NCBI RefSeq assembly: GCF_014648295.1
Contig: NZ_BMQV01000011.1
Coordinates: forward strand, 1 to 64,000
Direction: 5' to 3'
DNA length: 64,000 bases
Source of the DNA: Shewanella saliphila
GTDB lineage: Bacteria; Pseudomonadota; Gammaproteobacteria; Enterobacterales; Shewanellaceae
The stretch's first letter is position 1. Each line of letters starts with the position of its first letter. Below the pieces are notes generated by a model, which ran no database searches, was not told where the DNA came from, and saw only the letters and a program-made list of their open reading frames with translations. Both the position numbers and the translations under genes were made by a program. This document shows positions 1 to 8,650 of the stretch, one piece after another.

Positions 1-121
1 GGCTTCCTTCAGACCCTGCCGTTGGCCAGCAACGCCCTTGCCATTCGGATTATCTTCCCCTCAGTCGGGGTGATTCAGGTTTCTTTCAACCTGACGGGTT
101 TGCCAGCTTCGCTGGGCAAAC
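1..121 (-). other. Hairpin-rich RNA-like segment at window edge, possible group II intron 5' region
   Basis: No reading frame is visible. Read on the minus strand, the segment holds three consecutive hairpins: 98-121 (10-bp stem with a GAA loop and one bulge), 75-94 (7-bp perfect stem) and 57-70 (4-bp GC stem). It begins immediately after the T-run of the ahpF terminator. Bacterial class C group II introns are known to insert directly behind terminator hairpins in this orientation, and the sequence resembles intron domain I as I remember it. The element would continue beyond the window, so its reverse transcriptase cannot be seen. The identification is inference. Confidence 0.35.
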
Positions 122-152
122 AAAAATGCCGCTCATTGATATGAGCGGCATT
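122..152 (-). terminator. Rho-independent terminator of ahpCF
   Basis: A 12-bp perfect stem (125-136 with 141-152) with a 4-nt loop, followed on the minus strand by a run of T, lies 28 bp after the ahpF stop codon. Confidence 0.85.
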
Positions 153-179
153 GATAATAACAGCAGTTATATTAGGTGA

Positions 180-1745
180 TTAAGCGGCTTTTACATCGGT
201 TTCTTCTGAGTGTCTGATTAAGTAATCAAACGCCCCAAGAGATGCGGTTGCGCCACTGCCCATGGCAATAATAATTTGCTTATATGGTGTGTGGGTCACA
301 TCACCTGCAGCAAACACACCAGGAATCGATGTTTGACCGCGCTCATCAACGATAATCTCGCCGCGAGGTGTCATATCAACCACACCTTTTAACCATTCAG
401 TGTTTGGCACTAAACCAATTTGCACAAAAATACCGGCTAAGATAACTTCTTTACTTTCGCCGCTAGCACGGTCGGTATAAATCAAGCTGCTAACGCGAGT
501 ACCGTCGCCTTTTACTTCGGTAGTTTGCGCTTGAGTAATAATCGTAATATTACCCATTGATTTCGCTTTACGCTGCAATACTTCATCTGCACGTAACTTG
601 CTGTCAAACTCAAGCACGGTCACATGTTCTACAATATTAGCTAGGTCAATTGCGGCTTCAATACCTGAGTTACCACCACCAATAACAGCAACACGTTTAC
701 CTTTAAATAACGGGCCGTCACAGTGTGGGCAATATGCGACGCCTTTACCGCGATATTCTTGTTCACCAGGCACGTTCATTTCTCTCCAACGTGCGCCAGT
801 GGCCAACAATACGGTTTTACTGCTTAAGGTTGCGCCGCTTTCTAGCGTCACATCAAATAGGCCGTTTTTAGCGAGGCTTAATGCGCGCTGGTTCGCCATA
901 ATATCGACGTCATAGTCTTTAACATGCGCTTCTAAATTGGCAACCAGTTTTGGGCCTTCAGTTTTAGACACAGAGATAAAGTTTTCGATTCCGACGGTTT
1001 CAGCCACTTGGCCACCAAACTTATCAGCAACAATACCTGTGTTTAAGCCTTTACGAGCAGAATAAATCGCGGCTGCTGCACCTGCTGGGCCACCGCCAAC
1101 AACCAACATATCGAATGCTGATTTTTGGTTTAATTGCTCGGCTTGTCTGCCGGCTGCATTTTTATCTAATTTATTCAGTACTTCAACAACGCTAATGGCA
1201 CCTACAGAGAAAGCTTCGCCGTTTAAAAATACTGATGGTACTGACATGATATTGCGATCGGTCACTTCTTCTTGGAAAAGTGCACCGTCGATCATCACGT
1301 TAGTAATATTTGGGTTAATTGCCGCCATCATGTTCAGTGCTTGAATCACTTCAGGACAAGTTTGGCAACTTAATGACACATAGGTTTCAAAATGAAATTC
1401 ACCAGGTAACTGACGAATTTGCTCAATGACTTGCTCATCCAATTTAATTGGGTGGCCGCCACTGTGTAATAACGCTAATACCAGTGAGGTAAATTCGTGA
1501 CCCATTGGTAAACCGGCAAACGTAATGTTTGTGCCATTTTGTGGGTTAATGACGCTCATACTAGGGGTGCGTTTACCTTGTTGATATGTCACCGACACCA
1601 AGTCAGATGAATCAACAATATCTTGCGCCAAGCTGCTTAATTCTTTGGCTTTGTTTGAGTCATCCGCAGACACGACAAGTTCAACTGGGCGCTTGAGGTT
1701 TTGCAGATAGGTTTTCAGTTGATTTTTAACATTCGCGTCTAACAT
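180..1745 (-). CDS. ahpF: Alkyl hydroperoxide reductase subunit F
   Basis: This flavoprotein passes electrons from NADH to the peroxiredoxin AhpC, which reduces H2O2 and organic peroxides in the cytoplasm. The 521-residue length equals that of E. coli AhpF. An N-terminal tandem thioredoxin-like domain carries CQTC at 127-130. The FAD motif GGGPAG is at 217-222, the redox-active CPHC at 339-342 and the NAD-binding GGGNSG at 356-361. The start is preceded by an AGGAG ribosome site. It lies 110 bp downstream of ahpC in the same orientation, the usual ahpC-ahpF order, and ends at a strong terminator. Nothing is missing. Confidence 0.97.
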   Translation of the reverse strand: MLDANVKNQLKTYLQNLKRPVELVVSADDSNKAKELSSLAQDIVDSSDLVSVTYQQGKRTPSMSVINPQNGTNITFAGLPMGHEFTSLVLALLHSGGHPIKLDEQVIEQIRQLPGEFHFETYVSLSCQTCPEVIQALNMMAAINPNITNVMIDGALFQEEVTDRNIMSVPSVFLNGEAFSVGAISVVEVLNKLDKNAAGRQAEQLNQKSAFDMLVVGGGPAGAAAAIYSARKGLNTGIVADKFGGQVAETVGIENFISVSKTEGPKLVANLEAHVKDYDVDIMANQRALSLAKNGLFDVTLESGATLSSKTVLLATGARWREMNVPGEQEYRGKGVAYCPHCDGPLFKGKRVAVIGGGNSGIEAAIDLANIVEHVTVLEFDSKLRADEVLQRKAKSMGNITIITQAQTTEVKGDGTRVSSLIYTDRASGESKEVILAGIFVQIGLVPNTEWLKGVVDMTPRGEIIVDERGQTSIPGVFAAGDVTHTPYKQIIIAMGSGATASLGAFDYLIRHSEETDVKAA

Positions 1746-1786
1746 AACAACTCCTAAAAAAGGGAAATAATGGAAAAGTGGAGAGT

Positions 1787-1817
1787 GTTAGTCGGTGCCG
1801 GGGGAACACCGACTAAC
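1787..1817 (-). promoter_or_regulatory. Intercistronic hairpin between ahpC and ahpF
   Basis: An 11-bp perfect stem (1787-1797 with 1807-1817) with a GC-rich 9-nt loop stands between ahpC and ahpF without a T-run. It may stabilise the ahpC message or partly terminate it, giving more AhpC than AhpF. The role is inferred from position only. Confidence 0.5.
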
Positions 1818-1855
1818 TGGAGATGATATTACTAACCTAAGGGTGAACTTAGCGG

Positions 1856-2425
1856 TTAGATTTTACCTACTAGGTCAATTGAAGGTGCTAATGTTTCTTC
1901 ACCTGGCTGCCATTTAGCTGGACATACTTCGCCATCGTGAGTTGCAACATATTGTGCAGCTTGAATTTTACGAACTAATTCTGAAGCGCTACGGCCAATA
2001 CCTAGGTCGTGAATTTCAGCAACTTTAACTTCGCCTTCTGGGTTCATCACGAAAGTACCACGTAGTGCTAAACCGTCTTCTTCAATCATCACACCGAAGT
2101 TACGAGTGATTGCGCCAGTTGGGTCACCGATCATTGGGTAAGTGATTTTACCGATAGTGTCAGAGCTTGCATGCCATGCTTTGTGAGTGAAGTGAGTGTC
2201 AGTTGATACTGAGTAAACTTCTACGCCCATCGCTTGTAGCTTTTCGTAATGGTCAGCCATGTCGCCTAATTCAGTAGGACATACGAAAGTGAAGTCAGCT
2301 GGGTAGAAAAATACGACAGACCATTTGCCAAGTAAGTCTTGTTCGGTAACGTCTACGAATGCACCGTTGTGAAATGCAGTTGCTTTGAATGGCTTGATAG
2401 TGCTGTTGATGATAGATTGTGTCAT
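1856..2425 (-). CDS. ahpC: Alkyl hydroperoxide reductase subunit C (peroxiredoxin)
   Basis: This typical 2-Cys peroxiredoxin is the peroxide-reducing partner of AhpF. The peroxidatic cysteine lies in FVCPTE (Cys49) and the resolving cysteine in EVCPAKW (Cys168). I start the gene at 2425 rather than the upstream ATG at 2452. The shorter form (189 aa) begins [13 protein letters not shown], which lines up with E. coli AhpC, and a GGAG ribosome site sits just upstream; the longer start would swallow that site. It is the first gene of ahpCF. The upstream region has a TATACT -10 element and dyad symmetry, fitting peroxide-responsive control, but I cannot prove an OxyR site. Confidence 0.97.
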   Translation of the reverse strand: MTQSIINSTIKPFKATAFHNGAFVDVTEQDLLGKWSVVFFYPADFTFVCPTELGDMADHYEKLQAMGVEVYSVSTDTHFTHKAWHASSDTIGKITYPMIGDPTGAITRNFGVMIEEDGLALRGTFVMNPEGEVKVAEIHDLGIGRSASELVRKIQAAQYVATHDGEVCPAKWQPGEETLAPSIDLVGKI

Positions 2426-2530
2426 GTCATGCTCCATTAGATTAAGATTCATATAAACCCGACAACCTTGTGGTGTCGGAGATGATGAACAAGCTGCTCG
2501 TCATCTGATGTGAATCATAATAGCGATGGA

Positions 2531-2573
2531 GACCGATTAAGTATAACGGATAAAAACTATCACCTTAATCGGT
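2531..2573 (-). promoter_or_regulatory. Putative ahpCF promoter with dyad
   Basis: On the minus strand a TATACT -10 element lies at 2540-2545, giving a leader of about 105 nt to ahpC. The -35 region is poor, as expected for an activator-dependent promoter. It is flanked by a 10-bp inverted repeat (2532-2541 with 2564-2573). In the plus direction the same repeat is followed by TTTTTT, so it could also act as a weak terminator. OxyR control is the family norm, but no clear four-part OxyR motif is seen. Confidence 0.4.
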
Positions 2574-2637
2574 TTTTTATATTGAACTTATTATTAATCG
2601 ATAAAACCGCATAACACTCTTATTTTGTAAACTCACT

Positions 2638-3381
2638 CTATTGCCATGGACCAAAGCGGATTAATACTCGGCTAATATTAGTATCAAGCTTTTGCGATAA
2701 GTTTTGTAATGCTTGTTTATTGTTAGCCCCGGCAAAGTTACCACTGCCATTAGTGGCATAGACCACCCAGTTGCCGCCACCGGTTAAACAAGCATATACA
2801 TGGGTAAAGTGGCTATAAAGCGTGTCGCGTAAGTGGGTATCACGGCTATGTTCTTTCCAGCAATTCAGCACTAAAAAGCCATCTGCTTTTAATAACTGTT
2901 TACTTTGTTTAATAAATAAATCGGTTAACTGTTGCTTGTCTACACCTTTGTTACTGTATATATCAGCAAAAACCACATCAACTTTTTTATGCTCGCCACC
3001 AGCCAAAAACACATTGGCGTCTTGATTGAGCAACGTAAGCTTTTTACTCAAGGGCAACTGAAAAAAGCGTTTAGCCACTTCAATAACTCTTTCACGCAAT
3101 TCAACCGCAGTGATTTTAATCGCGGCATCAACATGACGCAGCGAGTGAACTAAGGCGCCGCCCCCTAACCCTAAAATAATCACACTTTTAGGTTGAGTGA
3201 ATAACAACACGGACAACATTGCTTGCACATAAGTGTGCTGCGGTATGTAAGGCTGCGTTTTGTCCAGTTTACTTTGCTCGTCATTGTCGCCAAAAGATAA
3301 CACGCGATAATCGCCATCATCGAGCACACAAAAATCACCAAAACTATCACTGTCGACATGCAATACTTTATAATCGGACAT
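2638..3381 (-). CDS. Spermidine-synthase-like methyltransferase-fold protein
   Basis: The 247-residue protein has the Rossmann fold of the polyamine synthase/methyltransferase superfamily. A glycine-rich nucleotide loop (ILGLGGGALVHSL) lies near residue 70, an acidic ribose-binding strand (AVELRERVIEVA) near 95, and FADIYSN, at the position of the catalytic Asp motif, near 137. It lacks the N-terminal beta domain of true SpeE, so a polyamine synthase activity is uncertain. No polyamine genes are next to it. The gene is divergent from the small mscS gene, with a short shared upstream region. The cytoplasmic location is inferred from the absence of signal or membrane segments. Confidence 0.75.
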   Translation of the reverse strand: MSDYKVLHVDSDSFGDFCVLDDGDYRVLSFGDNDEQSKLDKTQPYIPQHTYVQAMLSVLLFTQPKSVIILGLGGGALVHSLRHVDAAIKITAVELRERVIEVAKRFFQLPLSKKLTLLNQDANVFLAGGEHKKVDVVFADIYSNKGVDKQQLTDLFIKQSKQLLKADGFLVLNCWKEHSRDTHLRDTLYSHFTHVYACLTGGGNWVVYATNGSGNFAGANNKQALQNLSQKLDTNISRVLIRFGPWQ

Positions 3382-3511
3382 ACTTTACTCTATGGCAGGT
3401 TTGGCTAATGGATTTCGCCAGCAACAAAGCCATATTGTACCCCAGGTTAATGCCACAAGTCCGTGGCTTATGGCCATTAATAAGCGTGATTTTTTCGAGC
3501 AGGAAACCGAG

Positions 3512-4051
3512 ATGTTTAATCAGTTGTTGATGTGTATTGTGTATTTGGCTGTATTTACCTTTGCTCAGCGTCAGGTGAGCCATTGGATCCGCCAGCAAGC
3601 TAAGAAAAAACAAGTTAATGAAGTGCGCAGCAGAATGGTGACCCGGTTAATATCCTACTTTATGTTTTTTGTTACCTTGTCGGTTATGGCCGTGTCGCTA
3701 GGTTTAGGCTATCAGGAAGTGTCTCTTTTTGTGTCGTCAGCGTTTGCGGTACTAGGCGTGGCGTTATTTGCGCAGTGGTCTATTTTGAGCAACATTACCG
3801 CTGGCGTGCTGATATTTTTTGTTTTCCCTTATCGTATTGGCGATCGCATTCGTATTGTTGAAAAAGATGAAGACATGTCAGGGGTGATTGTCGAAATTTC
3901 GCTGTTTCATATTTTACTTAAACGCGAGTCGGGTGATGTGATGACTTACCCGAACAGTTTGTTATTGCAAAAAGGGGTGGTCAAGCTCCCTAATAATCAA
4001 GTGGCAACCAAAAAAGTCACCACTCGTAAAGCGATCCCCAAGCGTAAATAA
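3512..4051 (+). CDS. Small mechanosensitive channel (MscS family)
   Basis: This inner-membrane protein has two to three hydrophobic segments. The pore-lining MscS helix is recognisable (AFAVLGVALFAQWSILSNI), followed by a short beta domain (RIGDRIRI, GVIVEISLFH, YPNSLLLQ). Channels of this fold release solutes on osmotic downshock. The open frame extends up to 3392, but I start at 3512 because AGGA lies 7 bp upstream of that ATG and the extra N-terminus looks non-conserved. That gives 179 residues, much shorter than E. coli MscS (286), mainly because the C-terminal cage is reduced to a lysine-rich tail. It ends at a bidirectional terminator. Confidence 0.8.
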   Translation: MFNQLLMCIVYLAVFTFAQRQVSHWIRQQAKKKQVNEVRSRMVTRLISYFMFFVTLSVMAVSLGLGYQEVSLFVSSAFAVLGVALFAQWSILSNITAGVLIFFVFPYRIGDRIRIVEKDEDMSGVIVEISLFHILLKRESGDVMTYPNSLLLQKGVVKLPNNQVATKKVTTRKAIPKRK

Positions 4052-4070
4052 CGCTTTACCGACATAAATG

Positions 4071-4096
4071 AAAAAAGGCGCTAATGCGCCTTTTTT
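4071..4096. terminator. Bidirectional terminator between mscS-like and dienelactone hydrolase genes
   Basis: A perfect stem of A-run plus GGCGC (4071-4081) with GCGCC plus T-run (4086-4096) and a TAAT loop lies between two convergent genes and can serve both. Confidence 0.9.
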
Positions 4097-4119
4097 AATG
4101 CCTACTTCAGCCATTGATG

Positions 4120-4857
4120 CTAGTTCAGCACGCGCTGAAAAAATGCCACCGACTGTAAATACATTTGCAACGCTATTGCGGCATCATAACGCTCGCCTTC
4201 ATCACGCATAAAGGCGTGCTGAGCATTCACTTCAAGCCAAGTAAAATTAGCATTTACTTGCTCAAGCTGCTGGTAAATAAGCTTACGGCCTTCTTTACTC
4301 ACGTGCGGGTCTTGTTTACCAAACACCATCACTAACTCACCTTTAATATCGCCTGAACGGGTCAGTGAATCATTACCGGTTTGGCAAAGCAAAGTATTAG
4401 AATGAATGTCTGTAGGGTATAAACAGAAAGCACCGCTGATGTCAGGGTTTAATGCTGCGCGGTAAGCTAAATGACCGCCAATACACACACCCATTGCCCC
4501 CACTTTGTCTGAGCAAAATGATTGAGCGCGGGCAAAGTCGACTAATGCTTGAGTGTCGCTGTCATGCTGCTCTAATGGTTTAGCCCATTTGTCGGCATTG
4601 CCTTTATCTTTACCTGCTTCGTCATAGGCGAGTACGGTACCGATAGGATTTAATTCATGAAACACTTCAGGCACAAGCACCACAAAACCATGACCAGCAA
4701 GAATAGCCGCTGAGCGAGCTATTGGCGCCGTTTGCTGAAATATTTCTGAATAAAAAATAATTGTCGCAAATTGGCCTTTACTATCTGGGCGGTACAAGGT
4801 TGTACGCATTACACCTGTGGGCGTTGTAATGTCGTGCACTTCAGTTTTCGTAATCAT
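4120..4857 (-). CDS. Dienelactone hydrolase family protein
   Basis: This 245-residue cytoplasmic alpha/beta hydrolase has the triad typical of the family: a nucleophilic cysteine in GVCIGG (Cys125), an aspartate in FGKQDPHV and a histidine in NAQHAFMRDEG. Family members hydrolyse dienelactones in chlorocatechol breakdown, but many are general esterases of unknown substrate. No aromatic degradation genes are nearby, so the substrate here is unknown. It lies 52 bp downstream of ldhA on the same strand and may be co-transcribed with it. Confidence 0.85.
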   Translation of the reverse strand: MITKTEVHDITTPTGVMRTTLYRPDSKGQFATIIFYSEIFQQTAPIARSAAILAGHGFVVLVPEVFHELNPIGTVLAYDEAGKDKGNADKWAKPLEQHDSDTQALVDFARAQSFCSDKVGAMGVCIGGHLAYRAALNPDISGAFCLYPTDIHSNTLLCQTGNDSLTRSGDIKGELVMVFGKQDPHVSKEGRKLIYQQLEQVNANFTWLEVNAQHAFMRDEGERYDAAIALQMYLQSVAFFQRVLN

Positions 4858-4909
4858 ATGATACCCATTCCATTGTGATTCTAGTGATGAGCGTTAGCCG
4901 TTAGCAATA

Positions 4910-5899
4910 CTAAAACAACTCATTGTCACACACTTCACCAGACATTAATTGAGTGACGTTCATTAACGTAGTCGATGCGATAGCATTAAGTGCTTCGTCA
5001 GTTAAAAACGCTTGGTGACCAGTAAAGATTACATTATGACATGCTGATAAACGACGAAACACATCATCTTGAATAATCTCACTCGATTTATCTTCAAAGA
5101 ACAGTCCTTTTTCGTTTTCGTAAACATCTAAGCCTAACGAACCAATATGACCATCTTTCAATGCTTCCATCGCATCAAAGGCATTTAATAATCCGCCACG
5201 GCTGGTGTTAATCACCATTACGCCTGGTTTCATTTTCTTAAAACTCGTTTGATTAAGTAAATGGTGGTTATCTTGAGTCAGTGGGCAATGCAAACTAATG
5301 ATGTCACATAGAGGGTATAAAACGTCTAGGTCGACATACTCAACCCCAAGATCAGTAACCGCCTGGTTTGGATACGGGTCGTAGGCAATCACTTTACAGC
5401 CAAAACCCAGTAAAATTTTAATCGTCGCGACACCAATTTTACCCGTGCCTATCACCCCAACGGTTTTGCCAAACATGTTAAAACCCACTAAGCCCGATAA
5501 AGCAAAGTTTGCATCACGCGTGCGTTGGTAGGCTTTATGGATTTTACGATTTAACGTTAGCATTAATGCAACAGAGTGCTCTGCGACTGACTCAGGAGAG
5601 TAGGCCGGTACGTTAACCACTTTCATGCCTAAACGCTCAGCAGCAATCAGGTCAACATTGTTAAACCCAGCACAGCGCATAGCAATAATTTTAGCACCCC
5701 CTTTGGCGAGCTCAACTAACACTTCTTCACATAATGAGTCGTTAACGAATGCGCAAACCACTTCATAGCCTTCAGCTAGTTTGACGTTTTGCATACATAG
5801 GCGGTAATCAAAGTATTCAATATCAACATTAAACTGTTGATTAGTACGATTGAAATGAACAATATCGTAAGGTTTCGCGCTAAAAAATCCGATTCTCAT
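4910..5899 (-). CDS. ldhA: D-lactate dehydrogenase, NAD-dependent (fermentative)
   Basis: It reduces pyruvate to D-lactate with NADH during fermentation in the cytoplasm. At 329 residues it has the same length as E. coli LdhA. The NAD-binding GTGKIG is at 151-156, the catalytic arginine lies in INTSRGG, and the catalytic histidine in TGHQAFLT near residue 295; the intervening glutamate region (VYENEKGLFF) is the one typical of the LdhA branch. The start ATG has no strong Shine-Dalgarno site. The long upstream gap contains CRP/FNR-like half-sites but none complete enough to call. Other 2-hydroxyacid dehydrogenases share the fold, but the LdhA-specific signature makes this firm. Confidence 0.93.
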   Translation of the reverse strand: MRIGFFSAKPYDIVHFNRTNQQFNVDIEYFDYRLCMQNVKLAEGYEVVCAFVNDSLCEEVLVELAKGGAKIIAMRCAGFNNVDLIAAERLGMKVVNVPAYSPESVAEHSVALMLTLNRKIHKAYQRTRDANFALSGLVGFNMFGKTVGVIGTGKIGVATIKILLGFGCKVIAYDPYPNQAVTDLGVEYVDLDVLYPLCDIISLHCPLTQDNHHLLNQTSFKKMKPGVMVINTSRGGLLNAFDAMEALKDGHIGSLGLDVYENEKGLFFEDKSSEIIQDDVFRRLSACHNVIFTGHQAFLTDEALNAIASTTLMNVTQLMSGEVCDNELF

Positions 5900-6355
5900 A
5901 AGTATCCAAATTAGCCGTTGTAGATGGTGAGGATGAGTCTATGCCTCCCCCCAAAAAGATACGTTAATTGTATGTGAATTCGCAGTTGTTGTCGTTAATA
6001 TCACATTGGATAAACACCAAATTGTGATCCAGTTTGCGTTGCCTTTAAACTAGTCTTTAACCTTGATTTGCGCTAAACAAACGTTAAATCACACCATCAA
6101 GTAATTAGGCTATCGCAATCAGTATAAAAACCGCATTGCGTTGCGATAATTTAACGCGTTTAGGCAAGGCAACATCTCAATACGTTTCGCCATTAAACAA
6201 TGAAACACTGGCGCAAGGCACAATGCACTGACATTTTTATACTGAATATTAAATTCTGTTGTCTGTGAAACAAACCACAAATTGGCGTGCTAATCACTGT
6301 TTACATTAGCATTACTTGTTAGTATTAAAGTGTTGTTAAACTAAGACAGTCATTT
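5900..6355. other. Intergenic region with palindromic repeat
   Basis: This 456-bp gap between two divergent genes holds no convincing gene. It contains the leader of ldhA and the palindromic element at 6117-6247, listed separately. Half-sites such as TTGTGATC near 6023 hint at CRP binding but lack the second half. Confidence 0.7.
6117..6247. repeat. MITE-like element with 14-bp terminal inverted repeats
   Basis: Positions 6117-6130 and the reverse complement of 6234-6247 match at 13 of 14 bases (core CAGTATAAAAA). The 131-bp interior has no open frame. The size, the ends and the placement between genes fit a miniature inverted-repeat element. No second copy is seen in this window, so repetition in the genome is not proven. 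Confidence 0.5.
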
Positions 6356-6775
6356 ATGAAGAATAAAGAGAAAATGCCGGTATCTGAAGGTCGATTTTGG
6401 GTAGAGCGGATCAGTAAAACATCACTGAGGGCGATTCATATTATTGGTGTCGTGGGCAGTGGCGGCGGGATCATGTTTGATCTTGATTTATCATTATGGT
6501 TTAACTACTGGCTCGCTGCAGTTTGCTCTGGGGTGTTACTGATGAGCTGGGAAATCATACGAGACTGGCGTTGGCTTATTCAATTAAAAGGGGTATTAAC
6601 GTTATTAAAGATTGTACTGCTTGGCTTTTTTATTCAAATAAGTCAGTGTAAGTCTGAATTAGTCATCTTTATTATTCTATTATCTGTTATTGTATCTCAT
6701 GGTCCTGCGGGATTGCGCCATTACTCAATCGTGCATCGCAAGGTGATCCAGAGCCGCAAAGAAATTAAAGGTTAA
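6356..6775 (+). CDS. Uncharacterised small integral membrane protein
   Basis: I do not recognise the family. The 139 residues hold about three or four hydrophobic segments (around 29-50, 51-65, 78-93 and 101-113) separated by basic loops, and a basic C-terminus, suggesting an inner-membrane protein. Some family of small membrane proteins with conserved HG and Trp residues is possible. An alternative start at 6374 (MPVSEG) has a better AAGAG site, so the first six residues are doubtful. It is followed after 15 bp by another membrane protein gene, and the two probably form an operon. Confidence 0.6.
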   Translation: MKNKEKMPVSEGRFWVERISKTSLRAIHIIGVVGSGGGIMFDLDLSLWFNYWLAAVCSGVLLMSWEIIRDWRWLIQLKGVLTLLKIVLLGFFIQISQCKSELVIFIILLSVIVSHGPAGLRHYSIVHRKVIQSRKEIKG

Positions 6776-6790
6776 CAAAAAGGACATGGG

Positions 6791-7081
6791 ATGTTCCCTT
6801 ACCCAGAACAATATCGCATCGCACTCCCTCCTCTCACGACGGGGTTTATGGTTATTTGGGCCATTTTAAGCCATACCATCTTCGCCGATGCGAGCCCGTT
6901 TGCTTTATACCCATTATTTTTATTATTTATTGTCGTTGTTGGGGCACACTTTTACCTGATAGTCATGTCAAAAGGGATGCAACGCCTCGACCAATGCTTT
7001 TACGCATTAGTGCATATTCCACTAGCATTTGTAGTATGGACATTCACCATAATGCACGTAAACGGCCACGCCTTTTCTTAA
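6791..7081 (+). CDS. Uncharacterised small membrane protein
   Basis: Family not recognised. The 96-residue protein has three hydrophobic segments (about 14-30, 38-60 and 70-88) with an HFYLIVM stretch and a C-terminal MHVNGHAF carrying two histidines. A clear AAAAAGGA site precedes the ATG. Its position 15 bp behind the preceding membrane protein suggests the two products work together in the inner membrane. The function is unknown. Confidence 0.6.
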   Translation: MFPYPEQYRIALPPLTTGFMVIWAILSHTIFADASPFALYPLFLLFIVVVGAHFYLIVMSKGMQRLDQCFYALVHIPLAFVVWTFTIMHVNGHAFS

Positions 7082-7154
7082 TCATTATGCAACACTTGCA
7101 CATCTCGGTGTCCAACGGTATCGTTGCCGCGAATTGACTGACGAGACCCTCATA

Positions 7155-7832
7155 ATGGCTGACTTTATTTATAATCCACCGACCACACCTTGGTTAGATA
7201 TATTGCATCAAGATAAAGACATTATCGTGATCAATAAACCATCGGGGTTACTGTCAGTGCCAGGTAGAGAAGCGATTTATCATGACAGTGTTTACTCGCG
7301 TGTTTTAGCTGAACACCCTAATGCACAAATAGTCCATCGCCTTGACATGGCAACATCAGGTGTCATTGTTGTGGCACTGCGCCGCAATGCTGAGCGAGAG
7401 CTTAAAAGGCAATTTCGCGAGCGTGAAACCGCTAAAACCTATTATGCGCGAGTCGCTGGTCATGTGAGCAAACAAGTCACCCAAGTTGATTTACCACTAA
7501 TTTGTGATTGGCCTAATCGACCAAAACAAAAAGTGGACCATAACGTTGGTAAACCCTCAACTACTCTGGTTGAAATTGTCAGTTATGCCACTAAATCAAC
7601 ATTGGTCAAACTCACCCCCATTACTGGGCGTTCGCATCAATTGCGGGTACACATGATGGCACTAGGCCACCCGATTTTGGGCGATGGTTTTTATGCCGAC
7701 CCATTGGCAAAAAGTTTATCTCCACGTTTATTGCTCCATGCGGCTGCATTAACCATTAGCCATCCGTATACACAAGCGCAAATGCACTTCGAATCACCGG
7801 CAGAGTTTATCGAACCGACTGCAATCCAATAA
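7155..7832 (+). CDS. rluA: Dual-specificity pseudouridine synthase RluA (23S rRNA U746 / tRNA U32)
   Basis: It isomerises uridine 746 of 23S rRNA and uridine 32 of several tRNAs to pseudouridine. The catalytic aspartate is Asp64 in HRLDMATSG, the same number as in E. coli RluA. Other family blocks are NKPSGLLSVPG, KRQFRERE, DLPLICDWPNRPKQK and PITGRSHQLRVHM. An open frame extends to a TTG at 7134, but the ATG at 7155 (MADFIYNPP) aligns with the known N-terminus; the ribosome site is weak in either case. At 225 residues the length is usual. The closely related RluC and RluD are longer and carry an S4 domain, absent here. Confidence 0.95.
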   Translation: MADFIYNPPTTPWLDILHQDKDIIVINKPSGLLSVPGREAIYHDSVYSRVLAEHPNAQIVHRLDMATSGVIVVALRRNAERELKRQFRERETAKTYYARVAGHVSKQVTQVDLPLICDWPNRPKQKVDHNVGKPSTTLVEIVSYATKSTLVKLTPITGRSHQLRVHMMALGHPILGDGFYADPLAKSLSPRLLLHAAALTISHPYTQAQMHFESPAEFIEPTAIQ

Positions 7833-7953
7833 TTTGAATCGACAAAGATAAACATTAGATAAACATTATTAATTTCACCCGTAATTTTTCTGGCTATTAT
7901 GCAATGAAAGACGTAGATTTATGGCCAAATAGTGATTTATTAGGTTCAATACT

Positions 7954-8415
7954 GTGGATAGCTCATTTCAACGCGACGATTTAGACAATCAAATCCTGAC
8001 GGCACTAATGGAAGATGCTCGTACACCATTTGCAGAGCTGGCAAAACGCTTTAATGTAAGCGCGGGTACGATTCACGTCCGTGTTGAAAAAATGAAACAA
8101 GCTGGCATTATTACCGGTGCACAAATCACTGTTAACCCAAAAGCCCTGGGTTACGACGTATGTTGTTTTATTGGCATCAACCTCAAAAGTGCCGGTGATT
8201 ACCCTGCGGCAATCGCCAAACTCAATGCCCTTGAAGAAGTGGTTGAAGCCTATTACACCACCGGAAATTACTCTGTTTTTGTAAAGGTAATGTGCCAGTC
8301 TATCGATGGTTTACAACATGTGCTGATTAATCGCATTCAATCGATTGATGAAATCCAGTCCACAGAAACCTTAATTAGCCTGCAAAACCCTATTGTTAGA
8401 GCTGTAAAGCCTTAA
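7954..8415 (+). CDS. asnC: Transcriptional regulator AsnC
   Basis: This is a Lrp/AsnC-family feast/famine regulator; in E. coli AsnC activates asnA, asparagine synthetase A, in the absence of asparagine. An N-terminal helix-turn-helix (about 24-50, with GTIHVRVEKMKQAGIITGA) is followed by the RAM ligand-binding domain. The similarity to E. coli AsnC runs along the whole 153 residues (for example EAYYTTGNYS, HVLINRIQSIDEIQSTETL). The start codon is GTG, with TTAGGT 8 bp upstream; no ATG would give the right N-terminus. asnA itself is not in this window. Confidence 0.93.
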   Translation: MDSSFQRDDLDNQILTALMEDARTPFAELAKRFNVSAGTIHVRVEKMKQAGIITGAQITVNPKALGYDVCCFIGINLKSAGDYPAAIAKLNALEEVVEAYYTTGNYSVFVKVMCQSIDGLQHVLINRIQSIDEIQSTETLISLQNPIVRAVKP

Positions 8416-8650
8416 CATGCAATAGCCTCCCCCTTTAATATGACCTCCATCACAAACCTCGGTTAACATTTAATTACTTTTTTATTAACTTATGGTGTGA
8501 CTTTTGTTAATTAGTTGTGCTACAAATGCAGTGATGCATCATAGAATGCAACATAAAACTAATTACATTAAAAACACCATCACTTAAAAATCATCGTCTT
8601 AGCGCGATACTCCCTCAAATTAAGTGATGTCTAATAACAAGGAAGAAGTT

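Noticed and set aside
2531..2580. OxyR binding site upstream of ahpC
   Set aside because: There is dyad symmetry and a -10 element, but the four-part ATAG/CTAT spacing of OxyR sites is not met, so only a putative promoter is listed.
2638..3381. Naming the spermidine-synthase-like gene speE
   Set aside because: The N-terminal beta domain and polyamine-gene context of true SpeE are missing, so only the fold-level name is given.
5900..6116. CRP or FNR site controlling ldhA
   Set aside because: Only single half-sites (for example TTGTGATC near 6023) are present; the second halves are too degenerate to call.
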